A stretch of 64,000 nt of DNA from Variovorax sp. V93 (lineage in GTDB: Bacteria; Pseudomonadota; Gammaproteobacteria; Burkholderiales; Burkholderiaceae_C), in NCBI RefSeq assembly GCF_041154485.1, contig NZ_AP028669.1, positions 3,534,001 through 3,598,000 of the forward strand, written 5' to 3'. This document shows positions 30,856 through 38,135 of the stretch, piece by piece. Made by a program: the position numbers and the translations under genes. Within the stretch, counting starts at the first letter, position 1; each line of letters opens with the position of its first letter. The notes below the pieces were generated by a model that saw nothing but the letters and a program-made list of their open reading frames with translations, was not told where the DNA came from and searched no databases.

Positions 30856-31808
30856 GCGAGCAGTGCCGCGTAGCGCGAGAGGTCGACGTTGCCGCCGCTG
30901 ACCACGATGCCCACGCGCTGGCCCGCGATGGCCTTGCCCGCCGCAATGGCGCCCGCGAAGGCGAGGCAGCCGGTCGGCTCCACCACGATCTTCATGCGCT
31001 CGGCAAAGAAGCGCATCGCCTCGACGAGCTGCTCGTCGGTCACGGTGAAGATGTCGTCCACGTCGCGCCGGATGATGCCGAAGGTGTAGGCGCCCAGGTG
31101 CTGCGTCTGCGCGCCGTCGGCAATGGTCTTGGGCGTGTCGATGTGCACGATCTTGCCGGCGCGCAGCGATTGCTGGCCGTCGTTGCCGGCCTCGGGCTCC
31201 ACGCCGTAGACCTTGCAATCCGGCGCCAGCGCACGCGCCGACAGCGCCGAACCCGACAGCAGCCCGCCGCCGCCCAGGCACACGAACAGCTGGTCGAGCG
31301 GGCCGGCTGCCTCGATCAGTTCCTTCACCGCCGTGCCCTGCCCCGCGAGCACGTCGGGATGGTCGTAGGGCGGGATCATCGTCATGCCGCGCTCCTGTGC
31401 GAGCCGCTTCGTGAGCGCCTCGCGGTCTTCGGTGAAGCGGTCGTACATCACCACTTCGGCGCCATAGCCCTTGGTGGCCGCGACCTTGGCAGCCGGCGCG
31501 TCCTTGGGCATGACGATCACGGCCGGCATCGACAGGAGCCGGGCCGACAGCGCAACGGCCTGCGCATGGTTGCCCGAGGAGAACGCGATCACGCCGCCCT
31601 TGCGCTGCGCGGCGTCGAACTTCGACAGCGCATTGAATGCACCGCGGAACTTGAATGCGCCCATGCGCTGGAAGTTCTCGCACTTGAAGAAGAACTGCGC
31701 GCCCCAGCGTTCGTTGGCGGTGGTCGATTGCAGCACCGGCGTGCGGTGGGCATGGCCTTCGAGCCGCGCGGCCGCGGCGATGACGTCGTCGTAGGTAGGG
31801 AGTTGCAT
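30852..31808 (-). CDS. Threonine dehydratase/serine racemase-type PLP enzyme
   Basis: A fold-type II PLP enzyme of 318 residues without an ACT domain. The cofactor Lys53 lies in GAFKFRGAFNAL. Other marks are FSSGNHAQAVAL, the phosphate loop GGGGLLSG and the C-terminal VVSGGNVDL. This form includes catabolic threonine dehydratases, serine racemases and 3-hydroxyaspartate dehydratases. It is divergent from the GntR-dioxygenase-dehydrogenase operon, 114 bp away, and a 16-bp palindrome lies between. It may thus deaminate a hydroxy-amino acid made by that operon. The reaction is not settled from sequence. Confidence 0.85.
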   Translation of the reverse strand: MQLPTYDDVIAAAARLEGHAHRTPVLQSTTANERWGAQFFFKCENFQRMGAFKFRGAFNALSKFDAAQRKGGVIAFSSGNHAQAVALSARLLSMPAVIVMPKDAPAAKVAATKGYGAEVVMYDRFTEDREALTKRLAQERGMTMIPPYDHPDVLAGQGTAVKELIEAAGPLDQLFVCLGGGGLLSGSALSARALAPDCKVYGVEPEAGNDGQQSLRAGKIVHIDTPKTIADGAQTQHLGAYTFGIIRRDVDDIFTVTDEQLVEAMRFFAERMKIVVEPTGCLAFAGAIAAGKAIAGQRVGIVVSGGNVDLSRYAALLA

Positions 31809-31890
31809 GGGCCGAGCTTAGCGGCGGGTTACGTTCTTTTGCAGGCCCCATGGGTAAAAACCCGGGATACGCGGCGGCCTCGAATTCCGT

Positions 31891-31906
31891 ACTCTGTATA
31901 CAGAGT
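31891..31906. promoter_or_regulatory. GntR-type palindromic operator
   Basis: ACTCTGTATACAGAGT is a perfect 16-bp palindrome 16 bp before the GntR start and 82 bp from the divergent dehydratase start. The TGTATACA core is typical of FCD-type GntR sites. TATACA within it (31898-31903) could be the -10 of the gntR operon, so binding would block transcription. Confidence 0.75.
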
Positions 31907-31922
31907 TCGAAGAAAGCCGTCC

Positions 31923-32627
31923 ATGCCAGCCCAGCTCGTCAGCATCGAAGCCGCGCCCGACCTCGTCGACCAGGTCTATCGCGCCCTGCTCGGCGCCATC
32001 AGCAGTGGCGCGCTGGCGCCCGGTGAGCGGATCACGCAGGAAGACATCGCGCAGCGCCTGTCGGTGTCGCGCCAGCCCGTGCTGCAGGCGCTGCGCCTGC
32101 TCAAGAAGGACGGCTTCGTGCATGACGCGCCCGGCCGCGGCGTGCTGGTGGCGCCGCTCGACGCCGACTGGATGCGCAAGGTCTACCAGGTGCGCGGCGC
32201 GCTCGACGTGCTGGCCGCGCGGCTCGCGGCCGCACAGCGCTTTCGCATCGATCCCAGGCTGATGGAACGCGGCCGCCGCGCGGCGCGCGGGCGCAACGTC
32301 GAAGCCATGATCGATGCCGACATGGCCTTCCATCAGGCCATCTACGAAGCCTCGGGCAATCCGCTGATCGGCCAGAGCGCGGACCAGCACTGGCGCCACC
32401 TGCGCCGCGCGATGGGCGCGGTGCTGCAGGCCGAGCCGCAGCGCGAGACGCTGTGGGACGAGCACGAAGCCATCGCCGCCGCCATTGCGGCCGGCCATGC
32501 GCAGCGCGCCGCGCAGCTGAGCGAGGAACACGTCGCCCGGGCCAGCGAGGCACTGGGCCGGCGGCTCGCGCAGCAGCTCGCACGCGCCGCGTCCACCATC
32601 CCCACCCGCAAAGGAGACAAGGCATGA
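31923..32627 (+). CDS. GntR-family transcriptional regulator, FCD (FadR-like) subfamily
   Basis: A 234-residue regulator. The N-terminal winged helix-turn-helix covers about residues 12-75 (DQVYRALLGAISSGALAPGERI, ITQEDIAQRLSVSRQPVLQALRLL). The C-terminal all-helical FCD ligand domain has DADMAFHQAIYEASGN and a later His-rich helix, the usual metal and ligand site. The start ATG lies after the 16-bp palindrome. It overlaps the dioxygenase gene by 4 nt, so it probably controls its own operon and perhaps the divergent dehydratase. The effector is unknown, likely a carboxylate. Confidence 0.88.
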   Translation: MPAQLVSIEAAPDLVDQVYRALLGAISSGALAPGERITQEDIAQRLSVSRQPVLQALRLLKKDGFVHDAPGRGVLVAPLDADWMRKVYQVRGALDVLAARLAAAQRFRIDPRLMERGRRAARGRNVEAMIDADMAFHQAIYEASGNPLIGQSADQHWRHLRRAMGAVLQAEPQRETLWDEHEAIAAAIAAGHAQRAAQLSEEHVARASEALGRRLAQQLARAASTIPTRKGDKA

Positions 32628-33499
32628 AGTTGACCCCCGAGCAGCGCGCGCAATTCGAGCGCGACGGCTACCTGTTCTTCCCCGGCCATTTCTCGCCCGA
32701 AGAAACCAAGGCGCTGACCGATGCGGTGCCCGACCTGTACAGCAGGCGCGAGGCCTTCAACGTGCGCGAGAAAGGCTCGGATGCGGTGCGCACCAACTTT
32801 GCCGCGCACCTGATCAGCGAACCCTTCGCGCGGCTCGCGCGCCATCCGCGCATGGTGGAACCGGTGATGGATCTCTTCGGCGAAGAGGTCTACATGCACC
32901 AGTTCAAGATCAACGGCAAGATGGCCTTCGAAGGCGACGTGTGGCAGTGGCACCAGGACTACGGCACCTGGCTCAACGACGACCTGATGCCCACCGAGCG
33001 CGCGATGAACGTCGCGATCTTCCTGGATGACGTGAACGAGCACAACGGCCCGCTGATGTTCATTCCGGGCAGCCACCGCAAGGGCGTGGTGGATGCAAGG
33101 CACGACCTCACGACCACCAGCTATCCGCTCTGGACGGTGGACAACGACCTGATCCGGCAGCTGGTCGACCGCGCCGGCGGCCGGCACGGCGGCATCGTCT
33201 CGCCCAAGGGCCCCGCCGGCTCGATGATCCTGTTCCACAGCTGCCTCGTGCATGCCTCGGGCAGCAACCTCTCGCCGTTCAACCGCGTGGCGGTGTACCT
33301 GAGCCTGTGCGCGGTCAGCAACCACATCCGCCGCCACAAGCGGCCCGAGTACATCGCGCACAGAAACTTCACGCCCATCGAGCTGCTGCCCGACGACTGC
33401 CTGCTGAAGCCCTACCCGGTCGAGGTGCCGTGGAAGAACGGACTGCCCGAAAGCGCGCTCAAGACCTCGCTCGAAGTCCTCGACACCGCGGAGGCCTGA
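32624..33499 (+). CDS. Phytanoyl-CoA dioxygenase (PhyH) family Fe(II)/2-oxoglutarate oxygenase
   Basis: A 291-residue non-haem iron oxygenase. The metal triad is visible as His110-x-Asp112 in WHQDYG and His210 in LVHASGSN, with a following Arg (FNRVAVYL) to bind 2-oxoglutarate. The WQWHQDYGTW stretch and MNVAIFLDDVNEHNGPL resemble ectoine hydroxylase and other PhyH enzymes of small zwitterions. AAGGAG precedes the ATG. It lies between gntR and a SAF-domain dehydrogenase, so it probably hydroxylates a small metabolite that is then oxidised or deaminated. No ectoine genes are nearby. The substrate is not known. Confidence 0.83.
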   Translation: MKLTPEQRAQFERDGYLFFPGHFSPEETKALTDAVPDLYSRREAFNVREKGSDAVRTNFAAHLISEPFARLARHPRMVEPVMDLFGEEVYMHQFKINGKMAFEGDVWQWHQDYGTWLNDDLMPTERAMNVAIFLDDVNEHNGPLMFIPGSHRKGVVDARHDLTTTSYPLWTVDNDLIRQLVDRAGGRHGGIVSPKGPAGSMILFHSCLVHASGSNLSPFNRVAVYLSLCAVSNHIRRHKRPEYIAHRNFTPIELLPDDCLLKPYPVEVPWKNGLPESALKTSLEVLDTAEA

Positions 33500-33503
33500 A
33501 GCA

Positions 33504-34865
33504 ATGAGCCTCCACACCCGCCTGCAGCAGCGCGCCGCCGAAGGCCGCCCCATCCGCATCGGCCTGATCGGCGCCGGCAAGTTCGGCTCGATGTACCTCG
33601 CGCAGATTCCGCGCACGCCCGGCGTGCAGCTGGTGGCGATTGCCGACCTCTCGCCCGCAGCGGCGCGCGCCAACCTCGAGCGCGTCGGCTGGAACCCGGA
33701 GCGCGCCGCGGCGGGGTCGGTGCAGGAGGCCCTGACGACGGGCAGCACCTGGATCACCGACGACTGGCAGGCCGTGACGCGCGAGCCCGCCATCGACATC
33801 GTGGTCGAGTGCACCGGCAACCCGGTGGCGGCCGTCGAGCATTGCCTGGACGCGTTTGCGCACGGCAAGCACGTGGTCAACGTCACGGTCGAGGCCGATG
33901 CCTTCTGCGGTCCGCTGCTCGCACGCCGCGCGCAGCAGGCCGGCGTGGTCTATTCGCTGGCCTTCGGCGACCAGCCCGCGCTGATCTGCGACCTGGTCGA
34001 CTGGGCGCGCACCTGCGGCTTTCCGGTGGCCGCAGCCGGACGCGGCCACAAGTGGCTGCCGCACTTCACCGAATCGACGCCCGAGACCGTCTGGGGCAAC
34101 TACGGCCTCACGCCCGAACAGGCGCTGCGCGGCGGCCTCAATCCGAAGATGTTCAACAGCTTTCTCGACGGCTCCAAGCCGTCCATCGAAAGCTCGGCGG
34201 TGGCCAACGCCACCGGACTCACCGTGCCTTCGGACGGCCTGCTCTACCCGCCCGCGAGCGTGGAGGACATTCCCTTCGTCACGCGCCCGCAGAGCGAGGG
34301 CGGCGTGCTCGAGCGCAAGGGCATGGTCGAGGTCATTTCATCGCTCGAGGCCAACGGGCGAAAGATCCCCTACGACATCCGCATGGGCGTGTGGGTCACG
34401 GTCGAGGCCGAGACCGACTACATCAGGAACTGCTTCGAGGAATACAACGCCCACACCGACCCGAGCGGGCGCTACTTCACGCTCTACAAGCGCTGGCACC
34501 TGATCGGCCTGGAGGTCGGCATGTCGGTGGCCAGCGTCGCCTTGCGCGGCGAGCCGACCGGCGTGGCCACCTGCTGGAACGCCGACGTGGTGGCCACGGC
34601 CAAGCGCGACCTCGCGCCCGGCGAAATGCTCGACGGCGAAGGCGGCTACACGGTCTGGGGCAAGCTGCTGCCGGCCGAGCGCTCGCTGCGCCTGGGCGGC
34701 CTGCCGCTCGGGCTGGCACACAACGTCAAGCTGCTGCGCCCGGTGAAGAAAGGCCAGAGCCTCTGCTGGGCCGACGTGGCCATCGACACCTCGACCTCCG
34801 CCTACAGGCTGCGAAGCGAAATGGAGGCCATGTTCGCGCCCGCCGGCCAGGCCAAGGCAGCCTAA
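33504..34865 (+). CDS. NAD(P)-dependent oxidoreductase with C-terminal SAF domain
   Basis: A 453-residue protein. The Rossmann domain begins with IGLIGAGKFGSMY (about residues 20-32), followed by DIVVECTGNPVAAVEHCL and HVVNVTVEAD, as in homoserine dehydrogenase-like and Gfo/Idh/MocA enzymes. A SAF (antifreeze-like/flagellar FlgA-like) domain occupies about residues 360-430 (CWNADVVATAKRDLAPGEMLDGEGGYTVWG). This form is found in sugar-acid and related catabolic operons; its substrate is undefined here. It starts 4 nt after the dioxygenase gene, the last gene of the gntR operon. Confidence 0.8.
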   Translation: MSLHTRLQQRAAEGRPIRIGLIGAGKFGSMYLAQIPRTPGVQLVAIADLSPAAARANLERVGWNPERAAAGSVQEALTTGSTWITDDWQAVTREPAIDIVVECTGNPVAAVEHCLDAFAHGKHVVNVTVEADAFCGPLLARRAQQAGVVYSLAFGDQPALICDLVDWARTCGFPVAAAGRGHKWLPHFTESTPETVWGNYGLTPEQALRGGLNPKMFNSFLDGSKPSIESSAVANATGLTVPSDGLLYPPASVEDIPFVTRPQSEGGVLERKGMVEVISSLEANGRKIPYDIRMGVWVTVEAETDYIRNCFEEYNAHTDPSGRYFTLYKRWHLIGLEVGMSVASVALRGEPTGVATCWNADVVATAKRDLAPGEMLDGEGGYTVWGKLLPAERSLRLGGLPLGLAHNVKLLRPVKKGQSLCWADVAIDTSTSAYRLRSEMEAMFAPAGQAKAA

Positions 34866-34922
34866 AGAATTAAGTAGCCCAACCATTGCGCCACGCGTCA
34901 ACAGCGTAAAAAATCATCTGCT

Positions 34923-34941
34923 CGACACGGAAGCCGTGTCG
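34923..34941. terminator. Hairpin downstream of the SAF oxidoreductase (possible terminator)
   Basis: CGACACGG (34923-34930), loop AAG, CCGTGTCG (34934-34941): a perfect 8-bp stem. It is not followed by a T run on the plus strand, though ATTTTTTACG lies after it on the minus strand. It lies in the 148-bp gap before the DGPF gene. Weak evidence for termination. Confidence 0.4.
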
Positions 34942-35013
34942 AAATGACCGGCAGCGGGCCGTCATTGTGGTGAGCGATCCTGCTCAGCCTCTTTTCCACG
35001 ATGGAGAGACACC

Positions 35014-35385
35014 ATGCAGTACATGTTGATGTTCTATCAGCCCGCGGCCGAATTCGAACAACGGAACGACGCGTCCTCGCAGGCCTACCGGGCCAGCTGG
35101 GTGGCGTATGCCGATGCGGTGCGCCAGTCGGGCATTTCGCTCGGCGGGCACGGCCTCTTCCCGCCGATGACCGGCACCACGCTGCGCGTGCGCGGCGACA
35201 AGCGGCAGGTGCAGGACGGCCCCTTCGCCGACACCAAGGAGCAGCTCGGCGGCTACTTCGTGGTGGACGTGCCGGACCTCGATGCCGCGCTCGAATGGGC
35301 GGCCCGCGCACCCTGCGCGGCCAGCGGGGGCGTGGAGGTGCGGCCGGTCTTCACGGCCACGGCCATCGCGGCGGCCGCACCGTGA
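35014..35385 (+). CDS. DGPF-type YCII-related protein
   Basis: A 123-residue cytoplasmic dimeric alpha/beta-barrel protein. It starts with MQYMLMFYQP and carries the name-giving DGPF motif in VQDGPFADTKEQLGGYF. DGPF proteins are typically encoded beside ECF42 sigma factors, as here: the next gene is such a sigma factor, overlapping by GTGA. They are often the main targets of that sigma factor. Enzymatic function is unproven. GGAGAGACACC precedes the ATG. The 35385 stop leaves no room for an anti-sigma gene. Confidence 0.88.
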   Translation: MQYMLMFYQPAAEFEQRNDASSQAYRASWVAYADAVRQSGISLGGHGLFPPMTGTTLRVRGDKRQVQDGPFADTKEQLGGYFVVDVPDLDAALEWAARAPCAASGGVEVRPVFTATAIAAAAP

Positions 35386-36611
35386 ACGACCCGGCGGCTC
35401 ACCAGGCCGCCGAACGTGCGGCGCGCGAGTCGTACGGCCGCCTGCTGGCCATCCTGTCCGCGCGCACGCACGACATCGCGGCATCGGAAGACGCGCTCGC
35501 CGAAGCCTTCGCGCGCGCGCTGGAGCGCTGGCCGGCCGACGGCATTCCCGCGCAGCCCGAGGCCTGGCTGCTCAGCGTGGCGCGGCACCGCAAGCTCGAC
35601 GCCTGGCGCCACAGCCGCGTGCAGGACGAGGCGACCCAGTCCCTGCTGCTTTTGGCCGGCGAGATGGACGATGCGCCCGAGGGCGCGGCGGTTCCTGACG
35701 AGCGGCTGCGCCTGATGTTCGTCTGCGCGCACCCCGCCATCGACGCGGCGGCCCGCGCACCGCTGATGCTGCAGGCCGTGCTCGGGCTCGACGCGGCCCG
35801 CATGGCCGGCGCCTTTCTCACCGCGCCTTCCACGCTGGGCCAGCGGCTGGTACGGGCCAAGGCGCGCATCCGGGCCGCGGGCATTCCCTTCGAGTACCCG
35901 CAGGCGCGCGAGCTTCCGCAGCGGCTGCAGGACGTGCTGGACGGCATCTACGCCGCCTACGGCACCGGCTGGGACGATGTCGACGGCGCCGACGCCCTGC
36001 CGCGCGGCCTCACCGCCGAAGCCATCGACCTCGGCCGCATCCTGTGCAGCCTGATGCCCGACGAGCCCGAGCCGCTGGGCCTGCTCGCGCTGATGCTGTT
36101 CTGCGAGAGCCGCACCGCGGCCCGGCGCAGCGAAACCGGCGCCTACGTGCCGCTCGACCAGCAGGACCCGCTGCGCTGGAACCCCGACCTGCTCGCGGAA
36201 GCCGAACGCTGCCTGCGCCGGGCCTCGGAGATGAAATCGCTCGGCCCCTACCAGTTGGAGGCAGCGATCCAGTCGGCCCATTGCGAGCGCCGCGTCGGCG
36301 CACCGGTGCCGCCCGAAGTGCTGGTGTCGCTCTACGAAGGGCTGCTGGCGCTGCGGCCCAGCATCGGTGCCCAGGTCAGCCTGGCCTGCGCGCTGGCCAA
36401 TGCGCGCGGCCCCGACGTCGGCCTGCGCGCGCTGGAGGCCATTCCGGCGGCCGAGGTGCAAAGCTACCAGCCGTTCTGGGCCGCCCGCGCCCACCTGCTC
36501 GCGGCCGGCGGTGCGCGCGCGGCGGCGCGCCAGGCCTATGACCGCGCGATCGGCCTCAGCAGCAACGCCGCCGTGCGCGCCTATCTGAACGCAATGTCGG
36601 AACGGCTCTGA
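35382..36611 (+). CDS. ECF42-type RNA polymerase sigma factor with C-terminal extension
   Basis: A 409-residue sigma factor, about twice the usual ECF length. Sigma domain 2 is at about residues 10-75 (YGRLLAILSARTHDIAASEDALAEAF, then EAWLLSVARHRKLDAWRH) and domain 4 at about 105-170 (LMLQAVLGLDAARMAGAF, TLGQRLVRAKARI). The remaining 230 residues form a helical, TPR-like extension (ALRPSIGAQVSLACALANA, RAAARQAYDRAIGLSS). This plan and the adjacent DGPF gene define group ECF42, where the extension replaces an anti-sigma factor. The start is GTG, overlapping the DGPF stop. The inducing signal is unknown. Confidence 0.87.
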   Translation: MNDPAAHQAAERAARESYGRLLAILSARTHDIAASEDALAEAFARALERWPADGIPAQPEAWLLSVARHRKLDAWRHSRVQDEATQSLLLLAGEMDDAPEGAAVPDERLRLMFVCAHPAIDAAARAPLMLQAVLGLDAARMAGAFLTAPSTLGQRLVRAKARIRAAGIPFEYPQARELPQRLQDVLDGIYAAYGTGWDDVDGADALPRGLTAEAIDLGRILCSLMPDEPEPLGLLALMLFCESRTAARRSETGAYVPLDQQDPLRWNPDLLAEAERCLRRASEMKSLGPYQLEAAIQSAHCERRVGAPVPPEVLVSLYEGLLALRPSIGAQVSLACALANARGPDVGLRALEAIPAAEVQSYQPFWAARAHLLAAGGARAAARQAYDRAIGLSSNAAVRAYLNAMSERL

Positions 36612-36632
36612 CCTTCAGCGCCGGAGGACCGG

Positions 36633-38057
36633 TCAATCCTGCGGAACCGCCACGGCCTCGCTCACCCTTCGCGCATCCAGCCGGCTGCCGCCCTGCGCCA
36701 GCGTCACGCCGACCACCGCATGGCCCTCGCCGCGCCGGAACCTGAGCTCGGCGCCGATCGCCGTGACCGCGAAGCGGTCGCTGCCGATCGGCGTGAGCGC
36801 GTTGTAGCCCCGGCCCGTCTCGCGCACCAGCAGGCGGCCGCTGCGCACGGCAAAGCCCAGCGTCTTGGCCTTGTTGATGCGGAACTCGCCTTCGTAATCC
36901 GCAAGGCGCTGCGGATCGATCGGCACCTCCACGCCCGGCACCGGGTAGCGGCTCTTGCCGATGGCCAGCATCACGGACTGCAGCGGCGCGCGCGCGTTGC
37001 TGCCGAGCACGACCAGCGCTTCCCCGGTGTCGGGCGCAAGCAGCCACAGCGTGCGGTAGCCCTCGGTCACGCCGGCGTGGTAGTAGGTGCGCCGGCCGCC
37101 TTCGGGGCCGCGCACCATCACCGCATAGCCGATCTCGGCGCCTTCGTAGCGTGCGAGCGGCGTGAGCATGCGCACGGCCGCCGGGCCCAGCGGACCGCTG
37201 GCGCCGGCCAGGATCGCGCGGCTCAGCGTGAGCATGTCGGCAGCCGTGGAGCGCAGCGCGCTGGCCGGCGCGTAGGCCGCCATGTCGAGCAGCCGCTGGC
37301 GCCGGTCGCCGGCAAAGGCCGGGGCCATGCGCGAGGCCTTGTCGCCGAGCTGGATCACCGTGTCGTTCATGCCCAGCGGCTCGGTGATGCGCGCGCGCAC
37401 CAGTTCGCCCCAGGTCGTGCCAAGTCGCTCGGCCAGGATCTGTCCCAGCAGCGCCATCCCGAAATTGCTGTATGCCGCTTCGCACGGCGGCGCCGGCGCC
37501 GCGAGTCGGATGCGCGACAGCGCGGCCCAGAACGCCGCCTTGTCGAAGGCACGGAATTGCGCGGCCAGCGCGGGCCCGCCGGTCACGCCATCGGCCATCA
37601 CGGGCATGCAGCCGGTGTGAGTCACCAGTTGGCGCAGCGTCACGGAGGCCACCGCGGGCGGGAGCGGCGACGCCAGCTTGCCGGCCAGCAGCTGGCCCAC
37701 GGTGTCGTCGAGCTTCACTTCGCCGCGCTCCACCGACTGCGCCAGCAGCAGGCCCGTGAACACCTTCGTCACGGAGCCGATCTCGAACATCGGCTGCTCG
37801 GCGCTGTTCGGCTCGATGGCGCGCGGCGCGGCTGACGGCTCGGGGTTGTGGGCCACGCCATAGGCGGTCTTGTCGCCGCGCAGCACGCCGACCACGAGCG
37901 TCCCCCTTTCGGCGCCGAGCGCCATCTTCGCGATGGCGGCAGGATCGCTGGCCAGCGTGATGGGCAGCGGCTGTGCCAAGGCAGCGGCCACCGGCAGCAG
38001 GGCAGCAAGCCAGGCCGCCGTCCATCGGCGGGCCAGGGTGGGGCAAGAAAGCCGCAT
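36633..38057 (-). CDS. Beta-lactamase-family serine hydrolase (class C-like fold)
   Basis: An exported protein of about 474 residues with a signal peptide (MRLSCPTLARRW, then AAWLAALLPVAAALA). The active-site trio of the penicillin-binding fold is present: SxxK in GSVTKVFT, YSN in AAYSNFG and HAG in YYHAGVTEGY. A C-terminal beta domain (about 370-474, DYEGEFRINKAKTLG) follows. Such proteins are often esterases or D-peptidases, and true beta-lactam hydrolysis should not be assumed. An ATG six codons upstream (38075) is an alternative start. It is divergent from the FtsX-like permease gene. Confidence 0.82.
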   Translation of the reverse strand: MRLSCPTLARRWTAAWLAALLPVAAALAQPLPITLASDPAAIAKMALGAERGTLVVGVLRGDKTAYGVAHNPEPSAAPRAIEPNSAEQPMFEIGSVTKVFTGLLLAQSVERGEVKLDDTVGQLLAGKLASPLPPAVASVTLRQLVTHTGCMPVMADGVTGGPALAAQFRAFDKAAFWAALSRIRLAAPAPPCEAAYSNFGMALLGQILAERLGTTWGELVRARITEPLGMNDTVIQLGDKASRMAPAFAGDRRQRLLDMAAYAPASALRSTAADMLTLSRAILAGASGPLGPAAVRMLTPLARYEGAEIGYAVMVRGPEGGRRTYYHAGVTEGYRTLWLLAPDTGEALVVLGSNARAPLQSVMLAIGKSRYPVPGVEVPIDPQRLADYEGEFRINKAKTLGFAVRSGRLLVRETGRGYNALTPIGSDRFAVTAIGAELRFRRGEGHAVVGVTLAQGGSRLDARRVSEAVAVPQD

Positions 38058-38123
38058 CGTGGAGTTCCCAGGCATCGAAGAGGCGCCATGGTGCCACGGC
38101 CGCGGAACCTCGCGCGCGCCGGC

Positions 38124-38129
38124 CACAAT
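38124..38129 (+). promoter_or_regulatory. Candidate -10 (CACAAT) of the FtsX-like permease gene
   Basis: CACAAT is followed by 6 nt and the ATG at 38136, the same spacing as at mutL and queG. There is no Shine-Dalgarno. It suggests the permease has its own leaderless transcript, separate from the ATPase gene. Confidence 0.5.
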
Positions 38130-38135
38130 CGCGGC

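Noticed and set aside
36633..38057. A clinically relevant AmpC-type beta-lactamase
   Set aside because: The SxxK, YxN and HxG motifs are shared by many esterases and peptidases, the C-terminal extra domain is not found in AmpC, and no ampR-like regulator is adjacent.
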